64,000 bases of DNA from Lactiplantibacillus songbeiensis (GCF_005405125.1 NZ_BJDL01000007.1:89345-153344); one strand, 5' to 3'. Shown: positions 30,185-39,894, counted from the stretch's first letter. The notes: generated by a model not told the origin, from the letters alone. Numbers and translations: made by a program.

Positions 30185-31405
30185 ATGAAATTTTTGCATG
30201 CGGCTGATTTACATTTAGATACGCCGTTTCAAGGCTTGACAGGAGTACCGGCAGCATTGCGGTCACAGTTGATTGCAGCCCCGTTAGCTGCGTTGACGCG
30301 GTTAGTGGATTTAGCAATCGCTGAGCAAGTTGATTTTGTTTTGTTAGTGGGCGACTTATTTGATCAACAAGCGCAGAGTGTCGCTGCTCAAGCTGGTCTG
30401 ATGGCGGCGCTTGAACGGTTGAATACCGCGCAGATTCCGGTCGTTTTGTCGTTTGGTAATCATGATTATCAACCAGCAGGTAGTCAGTGGCATTTTCCAG
30501 CGAATGTGCATGCATTTGGACCATCTGTTAAAACCGTGACGTTAACGACGGCGGATCAGACACAAGTGGCCATTAGTGGGTTTAGCTATGACCAACGCTG
30601 GGTGACAACGCCGAAAATCGCCGACTATCCTGCCAAACTGCCAACGGTCGACTATCATATTGGTATGTTGCACGGACAATTAGGGACTGCGGGCGACCAC
30701 TATGCGCCGTTTAGTGTGGGCGAGTTATTGGCGAAACATTATGATTACTGGGCACTTGGCCATATCCATCAACGGCAAACGTTGAATGCCATGCCACCCG
30801 TTGTTTATCCTGGGAACCTGCAAGGTCGATATCGCGATGAAACGGGTCAAAAAGGCTGCTTGATTGTTGAAAGCCAAGCTGACCAGACGTTACGGCCTGT
30901 TTTCCACGCATTAGCGCCGATTACCTGGACGACCTGGACGCCGGAATTACAGGGAACGTTGGATCGGCCAACGTTATTGAAACAACTTGTTGATCAGTTT
31001 CCAACGACTTCTGAAAATGGAACTGAATTAGTACTCATTACCTTACCGGCGACAGTCGAATTAAGCGCTACTGCTATGTTAGCCTTGACTCAAGGGGCAC
31101 TACTGACCCAATTACAAGGTCAATTGACCACCACCGCCTGTTGGCCGGTTGATTTGCAACTGGCCGCTGATAAGTCGCAACCAGCACTCGGTGGCCTCGA
31201 CCAAGCAGTGTGGCAACAAGCGGGTCAACAGGTAGTCACTACTGAGCAGATTGCGGCGCTAGCTGATCATTTGTTAGCGGAACCTTTTTTGAATCAAGCT
31301 TTATTGGAGGATTTAACCCCAGCACAATGGCAACAACGCGTGCTGGGATTATTACAAGAGCAATACCATTTAACAACGGAAGGTGGGTCGGCCGATGGAG
31401 ATTAA
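30185..31405 (+). CDS. yhaO: SbcD/YhaO-like exonuclease (metallophosphoesterase)
   Basis: 406 residues with the calcineurin-type phosphoesterase motifs ADLHLDTPF, GDLFDQQ, GNHDY and GHIHQRQ in order, then a C-terminal accessory domain. It is the Mre11/SbcD-type nuclease partner of the ATPase encoded next, with which it overlaps by 11 bases. ATG 30185 has AAGGAG in front; GTG 30173 lies too close to it. Confidence 0.88.
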   Translation: MKFLHAADLHLDTPFQGLTGVPAALRSQLIAAPLAALTRLVDLAIAEQVDFVLLVGDLFDQQAQSVAAQAGLMAALERLNTAQIPVVLSFGNHDYQPAGSQWHFPANVHAFGPSVKTVTLTTADQTQVAISGFSYDQRWVTTPKIADYPAKLPTVDYHIGMLHGQLGTAGDHYAPFSVGELLAKHYDYWALGHIHQRQTLNAMPPVVYPGNLQGRYRDETGQKGCLIVESQADQTLRPVFHALAPITWTTWTPELQGTLDRPTLLKQLVDQFPTTSENGTELVLITLPATVELSATAMLALTQGALLTQLQGQLTTTACWPVDLQLAADKSQPALGGLDQAVWQQAGQQVVTTEQIAALADHLLAEPFLNQALLEDLTPAQWQQRVLGLLQEQYHLTTEGGSADGD

Positions 31406-33896
31406 ACGTATTGAGATCGCTGGCTTTGGGAAGTTTAATCAACAAGTCTTTGAGTTGTCGTCCGGGCTACAAGTGATTTACGGAGACAATGAAAGCGGTA
31501 AGTCAACGTTGCGTGCGTTTATCCTAGGCATGCTATTCGGTTTTCCAACCCGGCGTCATTTGATCGACCGCTATGAACCTAAGGCGACCAGTCAATACGG
31601 TGGTTCATTGGATTTATTAGTTGGCGGGCAGACCTATCGTTTAACGCGACTGGGCGACCAGCCAGCATCCTTAATTAATGTGGCCACGGGTGATCTCCAG
31701 CCGCTAGCGCTACTGGAACGTTGGTTATCACCATATGATGAGGATCGCTACAAGCAATTATTTACCTTTAATCAGGCGGAATTGACTGCCTTGAAAACGC
31801 TGAGTGCTACTGACTTGAATACCCAATTGCAACAAATCGGTACCCTCGACAGCAGTCAATGGCGGGCCACGGCGGCTGATTTACGGGCTAGTGCTGATGA
31901 GCTATATAAACCGCGTGGCCGTAAACCGGCTTTAAATCAGGCCTTACAGCAATATCAAAGCTTAAAACAAACGCTTCAAACGGCGCGCGACCATTATGCC
32001 ACGTATGAACAGCTGCAGGCGACCGTTCAACAGTTACGAACACAACAAACGCAATTGCGACAGCAACTGAATCAAGCAAACGACGCGCAACAAAAGTTAG
32101 CCAATCTACGGAATCAATGGCCAGTCTATCAACAATTGCAGCAGCTGCAAGCGCAATTGGCGACCGCTACAAATGAGTTACCGGCAGCGGTTAGTCAACA
32201 ATATGCGCAATTAACCACGACACAAACCGAGTTACGGCATACGTTGGCTAGTGCGCGTGAACAACTGACGCAACAACCAGTTGATGCTAATTCCACATCG
32301 TTAGTCGGTTTCTACGTTGCGCACCAAGCGCAGTTTGATGCTTTAGAACCCAAGTTGCCAGAGCTACAGCAGGCGTTGGGCCAGTATCAAGCTTTAACGA
32401 GTCAGACAACGGCAGCACAACGGACTTATCAGCAGCAACAAACTGATCAGCCGGAGCTAATGGCGGCGTTATCACCCGCGAAACAATCAGCGGTGGCTAG
32501 TTTAAAAGCGGCGGTATTAACCACGGCGACGACTGGGTCACGGCAAGCGCGGCAGTCACAGTCGACACCAGCGTTCAAGGCCGATTGGCGTTTGGTGGCG
32601 GGGGGGATTGGTTTAGTTGCTGGGGTAATTTTGCCACTAGGCGGGGTTAAATGGGTCCTAATACTAATGGGATTAGGGTTGTTAGGCTGGTTTGGTTGGG
32701 AACAACTCGCTCCAGCCGCACCAACCACAGCTGACCGGACTTTAGCGCCGTTACTAACTGCGGTAGGCTGGTCACCGGACTTGGATTCAGCGGCGATTTT
32801 AACTAAGCTGGATCAGTTAGCGGCCTTACAACGCAGTCAAGCACAAGTGACGACGTTATCACAACAGACGGCTGCACAAGCGGCGACTGTCTGGCAAGCA
32901 TTACAGGCTTATCATTTTGCGAGTGACTGGCTAGTGTTAGATGAACAACAGTTGGTTGTCAGTGTTCAAAAAGTGACAGGCTTTTATGACCAGGTTCATC
33001 AAGCCATGCAACATCAAAGCTTAGCATCGACGGACTTTGCCTATGTCCAGCGCCAAGTTAAACAATTGACGACGCAGCTGCAAACGACATCGGACCAGCT
33101 CCAAGCACTTGCCACGCAAAATGGCTTGGCGGATGCTGATGCCTTGGCCGAGGCATTAGCGGCTCAGAGTCAGCAAGTGGCAACGCAAACGAGTGTTGAT
33201 CAATTGACGGCGCGGTTAACCCCAACGGAACAAACGGCATTACGGGCTTATCCAACATTAGCGGCATTACAGGCAGCGATTCAAACGAATCGATCGACCA
33301 TTCAAACGGCTCAACAGCAACTTACCGAACAAGCCCAACAATTAGCAACCGCCCAAACGCAGCTACAGGCATTAGTGGCAGATGGTCGTTATGCTGATCT
33401 GCGTCAACAACAGGCCGATGCGCAGACTAAGCTAACGGTCATGGCGCGGCAATGGGTGACGCGCCAATTAGGGGCGGCTTGGATTGATACGGCCTTACAA
33501 CAGTTGACGAATCAGCAGTTACCGGCCATTTTAACGGCGGCTGGAACGACTTTCGCACAACTGACCGGGTCGCGGTATAATGAGATTAAGTTAAACGGCG
33601 ATGCGCTGGTCGTGCAAGCGGTTAACGGACCACAATTTAGTGTCGCCGAATTATCAACTGCCACTAAAGAGCAATTGTATCTAGCGTTGCGGCTGACTTT
33701 AATTACCCAACTCGGGACGCAAGCGCAACTTCCGTTAATGATCGATGATGGCTTCGTTAATTTCGATGCACATCGTCGTCAACGGGCCTGGCAATTGCTG
33801 GCGACCGTCGCTGCACAGCATCAAATTTTATACTTTACGAATGAACCCGCTGCACTGACCGAGATGCCAGCGACCGCGGTTAACCACTTAACCTAA
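31395..33896 (+). CDS. yhaN: Rad50/SbcC-like ATPase, YhaN family
   Basis: 833 residues. Walker A GDNESGKSTLR is near residue 33; a long Gln/Ala/Leu-rich coiled coil follows; a hydrophobic pair of helices (GGIGLVAGVILPLGG and LILMGLGLLGWFGW) lies near residues 400-440. The C-terminus has the signature LSTATKEQLYLALRL and Walker B LPLMIDDGF. As in SbcCD, it should form a DNA end-processing complex with the overlapping yhaO product; the central hydrophobic part suggests membrane association. Confidence 0.88.
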   Translation: MEIKRIEIAGFGKFNQQVFELSSGLQVIYGDNESGKSTLRAFILGMLFGFPTRRHLIDRYEPKATSQYGGSLDLLVGGQTYRLTRLGDQPASLINVATGDLQPLALLERWLSPYDEDRYKQLFTFNQAELTALKTLSATDLNTQLQQIGTLDSSQWRATAADLRASADELYKPRGRKPALNQALQQYQSLKQTLQTARDHYATYEQLQATVQQLRTQQTQLRQQLNQANDAQQKLANLRNQWPVYQQLQQLQAQLATATNELPAAVSQQYAQLTTTQTELRHTLASAREQLTQQPVDANSTSLVGFYVAHQAQFDALEPKLPELQQALGQYQALTSQTTAAQRTYQQQQTDQPELMAALSPAKQSAVASLKAAVLTTATTGSRQARQSQSTPAFKADWRLVAGGIGLVAGVILPLGGVKWVLILMGLGLLGWFGWEQLAPAAPTTADRTLAPLLTAVGWSPDLDSAAILTKLDQLAALQRSQAQVTTLSQQTAAQAATVWQALQAYHFASDWLVLDEQQLVVSVQKVTGFYDQVHQAMQHQSLASTDFAYVQRQVKQLTTQLQTTSDQLQALATQNGLADADALAEALAAQSQQVATQTSVDQLTARLTPTEQTALRAYPTLAALQAAIQTNRSTIQTAQQQLTEQAQQLATAQTQLQALVADGRYADLRQQQADAQTKLTVMARQWVTRQLGAAWIDTALQQLTNQQLPAILTAAGTTFAQLTGSRYNEIKLNGDALVVQAVNGPQFSVAELSTATKEQLYLALRLTLITQLGTQAQLPLMIDDGFVNFDAHRRQRAWQLLATVAAQHQILYFTNEPAALTEMPATAVNHLT

Positions 33897-33911
33897 TTTG
33901 GGGGTAACAAC

Positions 33912-34895
33912 ATGGCAAAAAAATTATTTGACTATCAAGTCGATGAACCCGTTGACGGGTACTTTCTATTAAAGGATTCTGAAGTTCGCATTGCTAAAAA
34001 CGGTAAGAAATTTTTAGCAATTAACTTTCAAGATACATCTGGTGAGATTTCAGGGAAGTTCTGGGATGCGAGTGACCAAGACGTAGACCATTTTCAAGCT
34101 GGTCGGGTCATTCATTTAAAGGGTAAACGTGAGAATTACCAAGGTAATCCGCAGATTAAAATTTTGCAAATGCGGTTGACTCATCAAGGGGAACCTCAAG
34201 ATGTGCAACAATTTGTTGAACATGCCCCGATGAACACGGGGGCTATGGAAGAAGCACTCAATACGTTTGTTTTTGAGATTACAGAACCGAATTGGAACCG
34301 AATCGTGCGGCATTTACTCACGCAATTTCATGATGATTTCTTCAGTTATCCAGCTGCGAAAAAGAATCACCATGCTTTTGCTGGTGGGTTAGCGTTTCAC
34401 ACGTTATCCATTTTACGCTTAGCGAAAGCGGTCGCTGACGAATATCCACACGTTAATCGCGCGTTATTATATGCAGGGGCTATTTTGCATGATATGGGGA
34501 AGACGATTGAAATGTCGGGTCCCGTTTCCACAACGTATACGTTAGCCGGTAATTTAGTCGGGCATATTGTCTTGATCGATGAACAAATCGTAAAAGCTTG
34601 CCAACAATTAAAGATTGATGACCAATCTGAAGCGGTCTTAGTGTTGCGGCACATGATTTTAGCCCATCACGGCTTATTAGAATATGGCTCACCAGTGCGA
34701 CCACATATCATGGAAGCTGAGATCTTGCATGACTTAGACGAGTTGGACGCGTCGATCCAAATGATGCAGACAGCAATTGGCCATGCAGAACCAGGAACTT
34801 ATACCGAACGAATCTTTGCGATGGATGGCCGTAACTTCTATCGACCAGAACATGATGGGACTAAGGCTGATGTGAAGCCAACTGATAATCAGTAG
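33912..34895 (+). CDS. yhaM: 3'-5' exoribonuclease YhaM
   Basis: 327 residues: an N-terminal OB-fold nucleic-acid-binding domain (about 1-110) and an HD phosphohydrolase domain with HHAFAGGLAFHT, GAILHDMGKT and the AHHG motif. YhaM degrades RNA and single-stranded DNA from the 3' end. It is the third gene of yhaO-yhaN-yhaM, the same order as in Bacillus. Confidence 0.92.
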   Translation: MAKKLFDYQVDEPVDGYFLLKDSEVRIAKNGKKFLAINFQDTSGEISGKFWDASDQDVDHFQAGRVIHLKGKRENYQGNPQIKILQMRLTHQGEPQDVQQFVEHAPMNTGAMEEALNTFVFEITEPNWNRIVRHLLTQFHDDFFSYPAAKKNHHAFAGGLAFHTLSILRLAKAVADEYPHVNRALLYAGAILHDMGKTIEMSGPVSTTYTLAGNLVGHIVLIDEQIVKACQQLKIDDQSEAVLVLRHMILAHHGLLEYGSPVRPHIMEAEILHDLDELDASIQMMQTAIGHAEPGTYTERIFAMDGRNFYRPEHDGTKADVKPTDNQ

Positions 34896-34902
34896 GGGAT
34901 AT

Positions 34903-35245
34903 ACGTTTGGTGCTAGTTGCCGCCTGCCGGTTGGTTCCTAAAACGCTGGCCTTGGCCTAAGTCCGAGCAGATTACTCGCACTAAGGCCAACGACACGGTG
35001 AGTATTTTAGAAACCCAAACGGCTCGGCTTAATGACTGAACTGAAAATAAGCAATCGTTATTTTTTCAATGTCCGTTAGTTAACATCGGGCGGGCCAGAA
35101 TTGGCTCAGTGGTGTCGTTTATCTTGGTCGGTGATTTTTCGACTTAGATAAAGCCCGGCTTGGAAGACCGCTCTCTGGCTTCCAAACGTGGCCACCACGT
35201 TCCAGCCGATTTTGGACCAACCAGAGCGGCATTCTAAAATCCAAC
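34903..35245 (-). repeat. Structured repeat element 4 (right end truncated)
   Basis: Starts ACGTTTGGTGCTAGTTG, 8 bases after the yhaM stop, with a B module that has lost hairpin 1 (GCTGGCCTTGGCC joined directly) and an A module at about 35084-35230. The far end stops at CCAAC, where the PrsA terminator begins, so the outer part of that inverted end is missing. It occupies nearly all of the 396-base gap. Confidence 0.8.
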
Positions 35246-35280
35246 AAAAAAGGACGACCAAATTGCTGGTCGTCCTTTTG
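35246..35280 (-). terminator. Terminator of prsA, abutting repeat element 4
   Basis: AAAAGGACGACC and GGTCGTCCTTTT pair around a short loop; on the minus strand T6 follows. Confidence 0.88.
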
Positions 35281-35291
35281 AATAACTTAAT

Positions 35292-36191
35292 TTATTTTGA
35301 GCTAGATGATGAAGATGAAGTAGTCATGTATGAAGATAAGATGTTCTTCAAATCATTATCCTTAATCTTAACATTCCCAGCCTTTAAGACTTTGGCAACC
35401 ACGTTATGCAAGACGGTTGAGTCGCTCATATCGTTGTCCCAAATTTGTTTCTTCAAATCAGCGGTGTGATCAGACATGTTCCCTTTACCAGGGTTCTTGA
35501 CCATCCGGATGATTTCGTAACCGTTAGAGGTCTTCACAGCGGTCGTGGTGTAAGCGCCATTCTTCAATGCGAAAGCGGCCTTCAAGAATTTAGATGAATA
35601 GCTCGTGTTCGTGTTGTCGAAAGCAGCTAACTTACCACCGTTGCTCTTAGAAGTCGTATCAGTTGAGTATTTCTTGGCTAACTTGGAGAAGTTTGATTCG
35701 CTAGAATCCTTCTTCAAAGCTTTCAATACTGTATCTGAAGTTGATGACTTCGCAACTAAGATATGTTGAACGGTAACTTTAGGTTCGTATGATTTCCATT
35801 GCTTCTTCAAATCAGCGTTGGTAATCTTAGCCTTGTCTTTGACCGCTTCTTTTAGTAATAAGTTCGAACGGATTTGTTCCTTGAATGTTCCCGTAGTCAA
35901 CCCATTTTGTGACAATACAGTTGAGAATGAAGTCCCGTATTGTTGCTTGTAGGTGTTATATTGCTTCGTAACGGCTTTCTTTGAGACTTTTGAACCGTAG
36001 TCCTTTTCAAGCACTTTGTTCAAAATCATCTGTTGTAAAACTTGTTTCCCAGATGAAGTGCCCTTCATACTACTGTAATACTGACTTTCGGTGATCTTAC
36101 CACCGTTAGTCGATGCAACTGTCTTGCTACCGCAACCGGCAAGCGTAAACGTTAATAAAATACCGGCAAGTGCAATAAGCCATTTTTTCAT
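35292..36191 (-). CDS. prsA: Foldase lipoprotein PrsA (parvulin peptidyl-prolyl isomerase)
   Basis: 299 residues: lipoprotein signal with lipobox LAGC (Cys20), an N-terminal SurA-like chaperone part, a parvulin domain beginning [10 protein letters not shown] near residue 135, and a C-terminal part ending in a Ser-rich tail. It assists folding of secreted proteins at the outer face of the membrane. As in Bacillus it lies next to yhaM, yhaH and hit. AGGAT precedes the ATG. Confidence 0.92.
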   Translation of the reverse strand: MKKWLIALAGILLTFTLAGCGSKTVASTNGGKITESQYYSSMKGTSSGKQVLQQMILNKVLEKDYGSKVSKKAVTKQYNTYKQQYGTSFSTVLSQNGLTTGTFKEQIRSNLLLKEAVKDKAKITNADLKKQWKSYEPKVTVQHILVAKSSTSDTVLKALKKDSSESNFSKLAKKYSTDTTSKSNGGKLAAFDNTNTSYSSKFLKAAFALKNGAYTTTAVKTSNGYEIIRMVKNPGKGNMSDHTADLKKQIWDNDMSDSTVLHNVVAKVLKAGNVKIKDNDLKNILSSYMTTSSSSSSSK

Positions 36192-36383
36192 TCTTGTAAC
36201 ACATCCTATTCCTAAAATAGTTCTGCTCTAGCAGACTTACCAGATAACTATAACATAAGTTAGCAGGGTTCTGCATCGTGACTGGAATCTTTACAAAATT
36301 TTCAGATAATTCACACGGTCTTCACAAAGTCTAGCGCCAAACTAATGCCTTAATAAACGAAACGTGTTCGTTTATTAACTAAC

Positions 36384-36418
36384 AAAAAAATCATCGAGCC
36401 GCAATTAGCCCGACGATA
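36384..36418 (-). terminator. Terminator of the hit-yhaH unit
   Basis: On the minus strand TCGTCGGGC and GCTCGATGA pair (one G-T) and are followed by seven T. Confidence 0.8.
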
Positions 36419-36424
36419 AGGTGC

Positions 36425-36760
36425 TTAATCTTTAGGTGCAAGATCATCTAACGTTTTTTGTAAATGTTCAGCGCGTGCTTGCATAATCTTAACGTGCGGT
36501 TCAATTTTAAACTGAAACTTATCAACTTCGGTTTGAATCTCATCGATGACTTTGGCAGCGTTACTGAATTGGACGCTCAAGTTACTCTGTGCATCACTAA
36601 AGTCTTCGCGCGCCGTTTGTAAGTCGTCGGCCGCATCTAACACGTCTTGTACATAACTTTTGGCATCATGGTACATGGCTTGTGGGGTCTTACGATTGAT
36701 AATCATATATGCTGCGGCACTCAAACCTAAGCCAATCAGCGTTTTACGCATGAATTTCAT
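36425..36760 (-). CDS. YtxH/YhaH-like membrane-anchored coiled-coil protein
   Basis: 111 residues: a short N-terminal membrane segment (KTLIGLGLSAAAYMI) and a long helical tail rich in Asp, Gln and Glu. This is the layout of YtxH/YhaH-type proteins, and yhaH occupies this position between prsA and hit in Bacillus. Function unknown. TTAGGAGGT precedes the ATG and overlaps the end of the hit gene region. Confidence 0.75.
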   Translation of the reverse strand: MKFMRKTLIGLGLSAAAYMIINRKTPQAMYHDAKSYVQDVLDAADDLQTAREDFSDAQSNLSVQFSNAAKVIDEIQTEVDKFQFKIEPHVKIMQARAEHLQKTLDDLAPKD

Positions 36761-36769
36761 CGGGACCTC

Positions 36770-37222
36770 CTAATCCGTTAAATGGGTTTTGATGGCATTT
36801 TGCAACTTAGTGTAGTCGGTTTCGTCGTAATTCTTAGAGTTGTCTTTAAAAATCATCCGGAAATCATCTTTGTCGCTGTAACGTGGAATTAAATGGAAAT
36901 GTGAATGGAACACGGATTGATAAGCTACCGAGCCGTTGTTATTCACGATGTTCATCCCGATAATCTTGTCATCAGCGGCCTTAACTGCGCGCGCAATCTT
37001 AGGGATGCGTGCAAAAACGGCACTGGCTAAGTCGGTGTCATAGGCGAAAATGTCTGGCACATGAGTCTTAGGAATGACTAAGGTATGGCCAGGAGTGCCT
37101 TGCGAAATATCTAAAAAGGCTTTAACCATATCGTCTTCGTAAACGGTGTAGCTCGGAATATCACCTTTGATAATCTTGCAAAAAATACAATCATCGTCGA
37201 GTTTAGGTTCAAAAGCTGTCAT
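36770..37222 (-). CDS. hit: HIT-family nucleotide hydrolase
   Basis: 150 residues with CIFCKIIKGDIPSY at the N-terminus (zinc-binding Cys pair) and the HSHFHLIPR histidine triad near residue 105. The family hydrolyses nucleoside phosphoramidates and similar compounds. It forms a short operon with the YhaH-like gene, in the conserved neighbourhood of ecsAB. Confidence 0.92.
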   Translation of the reverse strand: MTAFEPKLDDDCIFCKIIKGDIPSYTVYEDDMVKAFLDISQGTPGHTLVIPKTHVPDIFAYDTDLASAVFARIPKIARAVKAADDKIIGMNIVNNNGSVAYQSVFHSHFHLIPRYSDKDDFRMIFKDNSKNYDETDYTKLQNAIKTHLTD

Positions 37223-37366
37223 GTGATAACCTTCTTTTCTAAAATTTAGTTCTATTATACACTACTCAAATTGGAAATGAGGGCGCTTTATCAGATGATG
37301 GTCGCAAGCTACTTTAGTTAGTTGAACGTTTTTGCATGCCCAGAAGTCACGCCCGATAATGCGCTA

Positions 37367-37375
37367 TGCTATAAT
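37367..37375 (+). promoter_or_regulatory. Extended -10, probable ecsA promoter
   Basis: TGCTATAAT, with no clear -35. It lies upstream of repeat element 5, so transcription from here would pass through the element into ecsA. It may alternatively serve nothing else, since no ORF intervenes. Confidence 0.4.
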
Positions 37376-37420
37376 TAATTTTAATCGTGTGATCGATTTA
37401 TAGTTAAAAAATAAGTTAAT

Positions 37421-37813
37421 ACGCTTAGTACTAGTTGGATTAACTTGCCACTCTGGTTGGCCCAGAATCGGCTGGAACGTGGTGGCCACGTTTTCGAGCC
37501 ACAGTGCGGTCTCGAAAGCCGGGCTTTATCTAAGTCGCAAAAGCACGACTAAGATAAACGACACCACTGAGCCAATTCTGGGCCGCCCGTCGTTAACTAA
37601 CGGGAATTAAAAAATTAACGATTGATTATTTTAAGCTCAGTTGTTTAGCCGAGAGGTTGGATTCTAAAATGCTCAGCCGTGTCGTTGGCCTTAGTGCGAG
37701 TGTTTTTCTCGGACTAGTTTTGAAGACCGATTTTTGGCTTCAAAATGGCCCATGGCGTTCCAGCGTTTTAGGATCCAACCGGCAGGCGGCAATTCCAACT
37801 AGTACCCAAGCGT
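37421..37813 (+). repeat. Structured repeat element 5 (full, inverted ends, imperfect target duplication)
   Basis: 393 bp. Left end ACGCTTAGTACTAGTTGGAT, right end CCAACTAGTACCCAAGCGT, inverted repeats. AAGTTAAT precedes and CAGTTAAT follows it, a 7 of 8 match. The A module is at about 37446-37588 (hairpin 1 stem TTTTCGAG/CTCGAAA) and the inverted B module at about 37650-37788. A 706-base gap between hit and ecsA holds this element, a remnant and two promoter regions. Confidence 0.85.
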
Positions 37814-37850
37814 CAGTTAATAGGTTGAAGATTAGTTATTTTTGTTGTCT

Positions 37851-37891
37851 ACCGGTTGGTTGCTAAAATATTGGACCAACCAGAGTGACAA
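37851..37891 (+). repeat. Short remnant of the same repeat family
   Basis: ACCGGTTGGTTGCTAAAATA, the outer edge of a B module, is joined directly to GGACCAACCAGAGTGACAA, the outer edge of an A module. It looks like an internally deleted element in reverse orientation, 37 bases after element 5. Confidence 0.65.
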
Positions 37892-37928
37892 GGAACCATT
37901 TATTTAGAAACAGAAAGAGGTTAGCACT

Positions 37929-38666
37929 ATGGCATTGGCAGTTAGCCATTTAGTTGGGGGTTATTCCCAAATTCCCGTTTTAAAGGATATTAGTTTTGAC
38001 GTACAACCAGGTGAATTAGTTGGGTTGATCGGTCTAAACGGTGCCGGTAAGTCAACGACGATTAACCATATTATTGGATTATTGACGCCGATGAAAGGGT
38101 CTATTAAGTTGAACGGGGTGACGTTAGCTAGTGACCCGCAACAATATAAGCAACAGTTGGCTTATATTCCAGAGACCCCGATTCTATATGAAGAATTAAC
38201 CTTAAAAGAACATTTAGAGATGACGATGTTAGCATATGGCTTGGATCAGACTGCAGCGTGGAAACGAGCCCATGACTTACTAAAAATTTTCCGCTTGGAT
38301 AACAAGCTAGATTGGTTCCCGGCGAACTTCTCTAAAGGGATGAAACAAAAAGTCATGATCGTTTGTGCCTTTTTAACCAACGCTAAGTTATTCATTATTG
38401 ATGAACCATTTCTAGGTTTGGACCCCTTAGCGGTACATGATTTATTGCACTTGATTGAAACGGTCAAAAAGCAAGGGGCGTCCGTCTTGATGTCGACTCA
38501 TGTGTTGGATACAGCGGAAAAGTTCTGTGATCGCTTTGTCTTATTACATGCCGGTGAGATTCAGACCCAAGGGACGTTTGACGAGATTAAAGCTCATTAT
38601 CCGGATGCGGGGGACTCCTTGAACGATATTTACCTCACTTTGACTGGGGTGACCCGTGATGAATGA
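37929..38666 (+). CDS. ecsA: ABC transporter ATPase EcsA
   Basis: 245 residues with Walker A GLNGAGKSTT, signature FSKGMKQKV, Walker B LFIIDEPF and the H-loop MSTHV. EcsAB in Bacillus affects secretion, intramembrane proteolysis and competence. The ecsB gene overlaps it by 8 bases. AGAGG precedes the ATG. Confidence 0.92.
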   Translation: MALAVSHLVGGYSQIPVLKDISFDVQPGELVGLIGLNGAGKSTTINHIIGLLTPMKGSIKLNGVTLASDPQQYKQQLAYIPETPILYEELTLKEHLEMTMLAYGLDQTAAWKRAHDLLKIFRLDNKLDWFPANFSKGMKQKVMIVCAFLTNAKLFIIDEPFLGLDPLAVHDLLHLIETVKKQGASVLMSTHVLDTAEKFCDRFVLLHAGEIQTQGTFDEIKAHYPDAGDSLNDIYLTLTGVTRDE

Positions 38667-39864
38667 GTTATATCGACAACGGCGGCAACGCCATTTGCGG
38701 CAAATGTTGCATTATTTGCGCTTAGTCTTTAACGATCATTTCGTGATTGCCCTGATGTTTTTTGTCGGTGGCTTGGGCTTAGCCTATTCTAATTGGTTGA
38801 AAACAGTGAGTCCGCGGGATACTTGGATTGTCTTAGCGGTGGGATTGATTTTGTGGCTCGGGTTAGCGGTTGGTCGGATTGCGACGTTACTGGAACCAGC
38901 GGATACGGTCTTTTTGTTGCCACGGGAGCATGACTTGCACGCGTATCTAGTGCATGCTTGGCATTATAGCTGGTGGTTGGCGCAAGCCGTGCAAGTAATT
39001 ATTGTTGGCTTAACGGTGCCCATCTTAATGTTAGTCGATCAGTTGTCAGGGGTGAGCTTGTTGGCGTTATTAGTTACCCAGCTGGCCTTAAAAGATAGCG
39101 AACTGACTGTCCGGGTAACCCGGCTTTATCGGTTGCCGCAAGCGCCAGCCCGCTGGTTAGGCGTGGCGAACGCCGGTTTAGCACTGGTCATCTTGGCGCT
39201 TAGCTTATTAGTATCACCGTGGTTGGGCGTCGTATTAGCCTTAATCTTAGCCGGTGGTCAACGTTGGTGGCACAATCAAGTTTGGCCCCACACTGTCGTA
39301 GCTTGGCAGGCGGATATCAAAGGTGAAGCGAACCGGATGTTGGGTATTTATCGCTTCTTTAACTTATTTACCGATGTGCCAATGGTGCAAGGTAGCGTTA
39401 AGCGACGTAAATATTTGGATTGGTTATTGCGGTGGTTACCACGCGATCAAACCCATGCTTTCGGATATTTATTTACCCGTGGCATGTTGCGAGGCACGGA
39501 GTTCAGTGGTTTAGTGACGCGGTTGACCGTGATTGGTGCCATCTTGCTATACTTTATCGGTCATGGCTGGTTGGCGATTGGTCTAGATGTGATTTTTATC
39601 TATCTGATTGGCTTCCAATTGTTGCCGTTTTATAAGCGATACGATAATATAGTTTTTACGCACATTTATCCGTTGGCCGCGCCATTGAAGTTTAAAAACT
39701 TCCAGCGCTTGTTGACAGTGATTTTAAGTACGACCGGAATTATCTTTTTAATTGCCGTTTGGTTAAGTAACGCCCCGTTAGCGCAAGTCGGGATTTTGCT
39801 GGTTATTAATGCTATTGAAATCTATCTCTTAGTTGCATGGTATGCCAAAATGAGATTAGCCTGA
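38659..39864 (+). CDS. ecsB: ABC transporter permease EcsB
   Basis: 401 residues, multi-spanning membrane protein with the EcsB family start (ELYRQRRQRHLRQMLHYLRLVFNDH) shortened here as ELYRQRRQRH and a cytoplasmic segment with KRRKYLDWLLRWLP. It pairs with EcsA. ATG 38659 or the adjacent GTG 38656 may start it; GGGGTG lies at 38646-38651. No ecsC follows. Confidence 0.9.
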   Translation: MNELYRQRRQRHLRQMLHYLRLVFNDHFVIALMFFVGGLGLAYSNWLKTVSPRDTWIVLAVGLILWLGLAVGRIATLLEPADTVFLLPREHDLHAYLVHAWHYSWWLAQAVQVIIVGLTVPILMLVDQLSGVSLLALLVTQLALKDSELTVRVTRLYRLPQAPARWLGVANAGLALVILALSLLVSPWLGVVLALILAGGQRWWHNQVWPHTVVAWQADIKGEANRMLGIYRFFNLFTDVPMVQGSVKRRKYLDWLLRWLPRDQTHAFGYLFTRGMLRGTEFSGLVTRLTVIGAILLYFIGHGWLAIGLDVIFIYLIGFQLLPFYKRYDNIVFTHIYPLAAPLKFKNFQRLLTVILSTTGIIFLIAVWLSNAPLAQVGILLVINAIEIYLLVAWYAKMRLA

Positions 39865-39894
39865 AACGCTTGTGGCACAACGGATAAAAAGGAC

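Noticed and set aside
25188..37813. CRISPR array
   Set aside because: The repeats are long, dispersed, in both orientations and internally structured; there are no short regularly spaced repeats with unique spacers and no cas genes.
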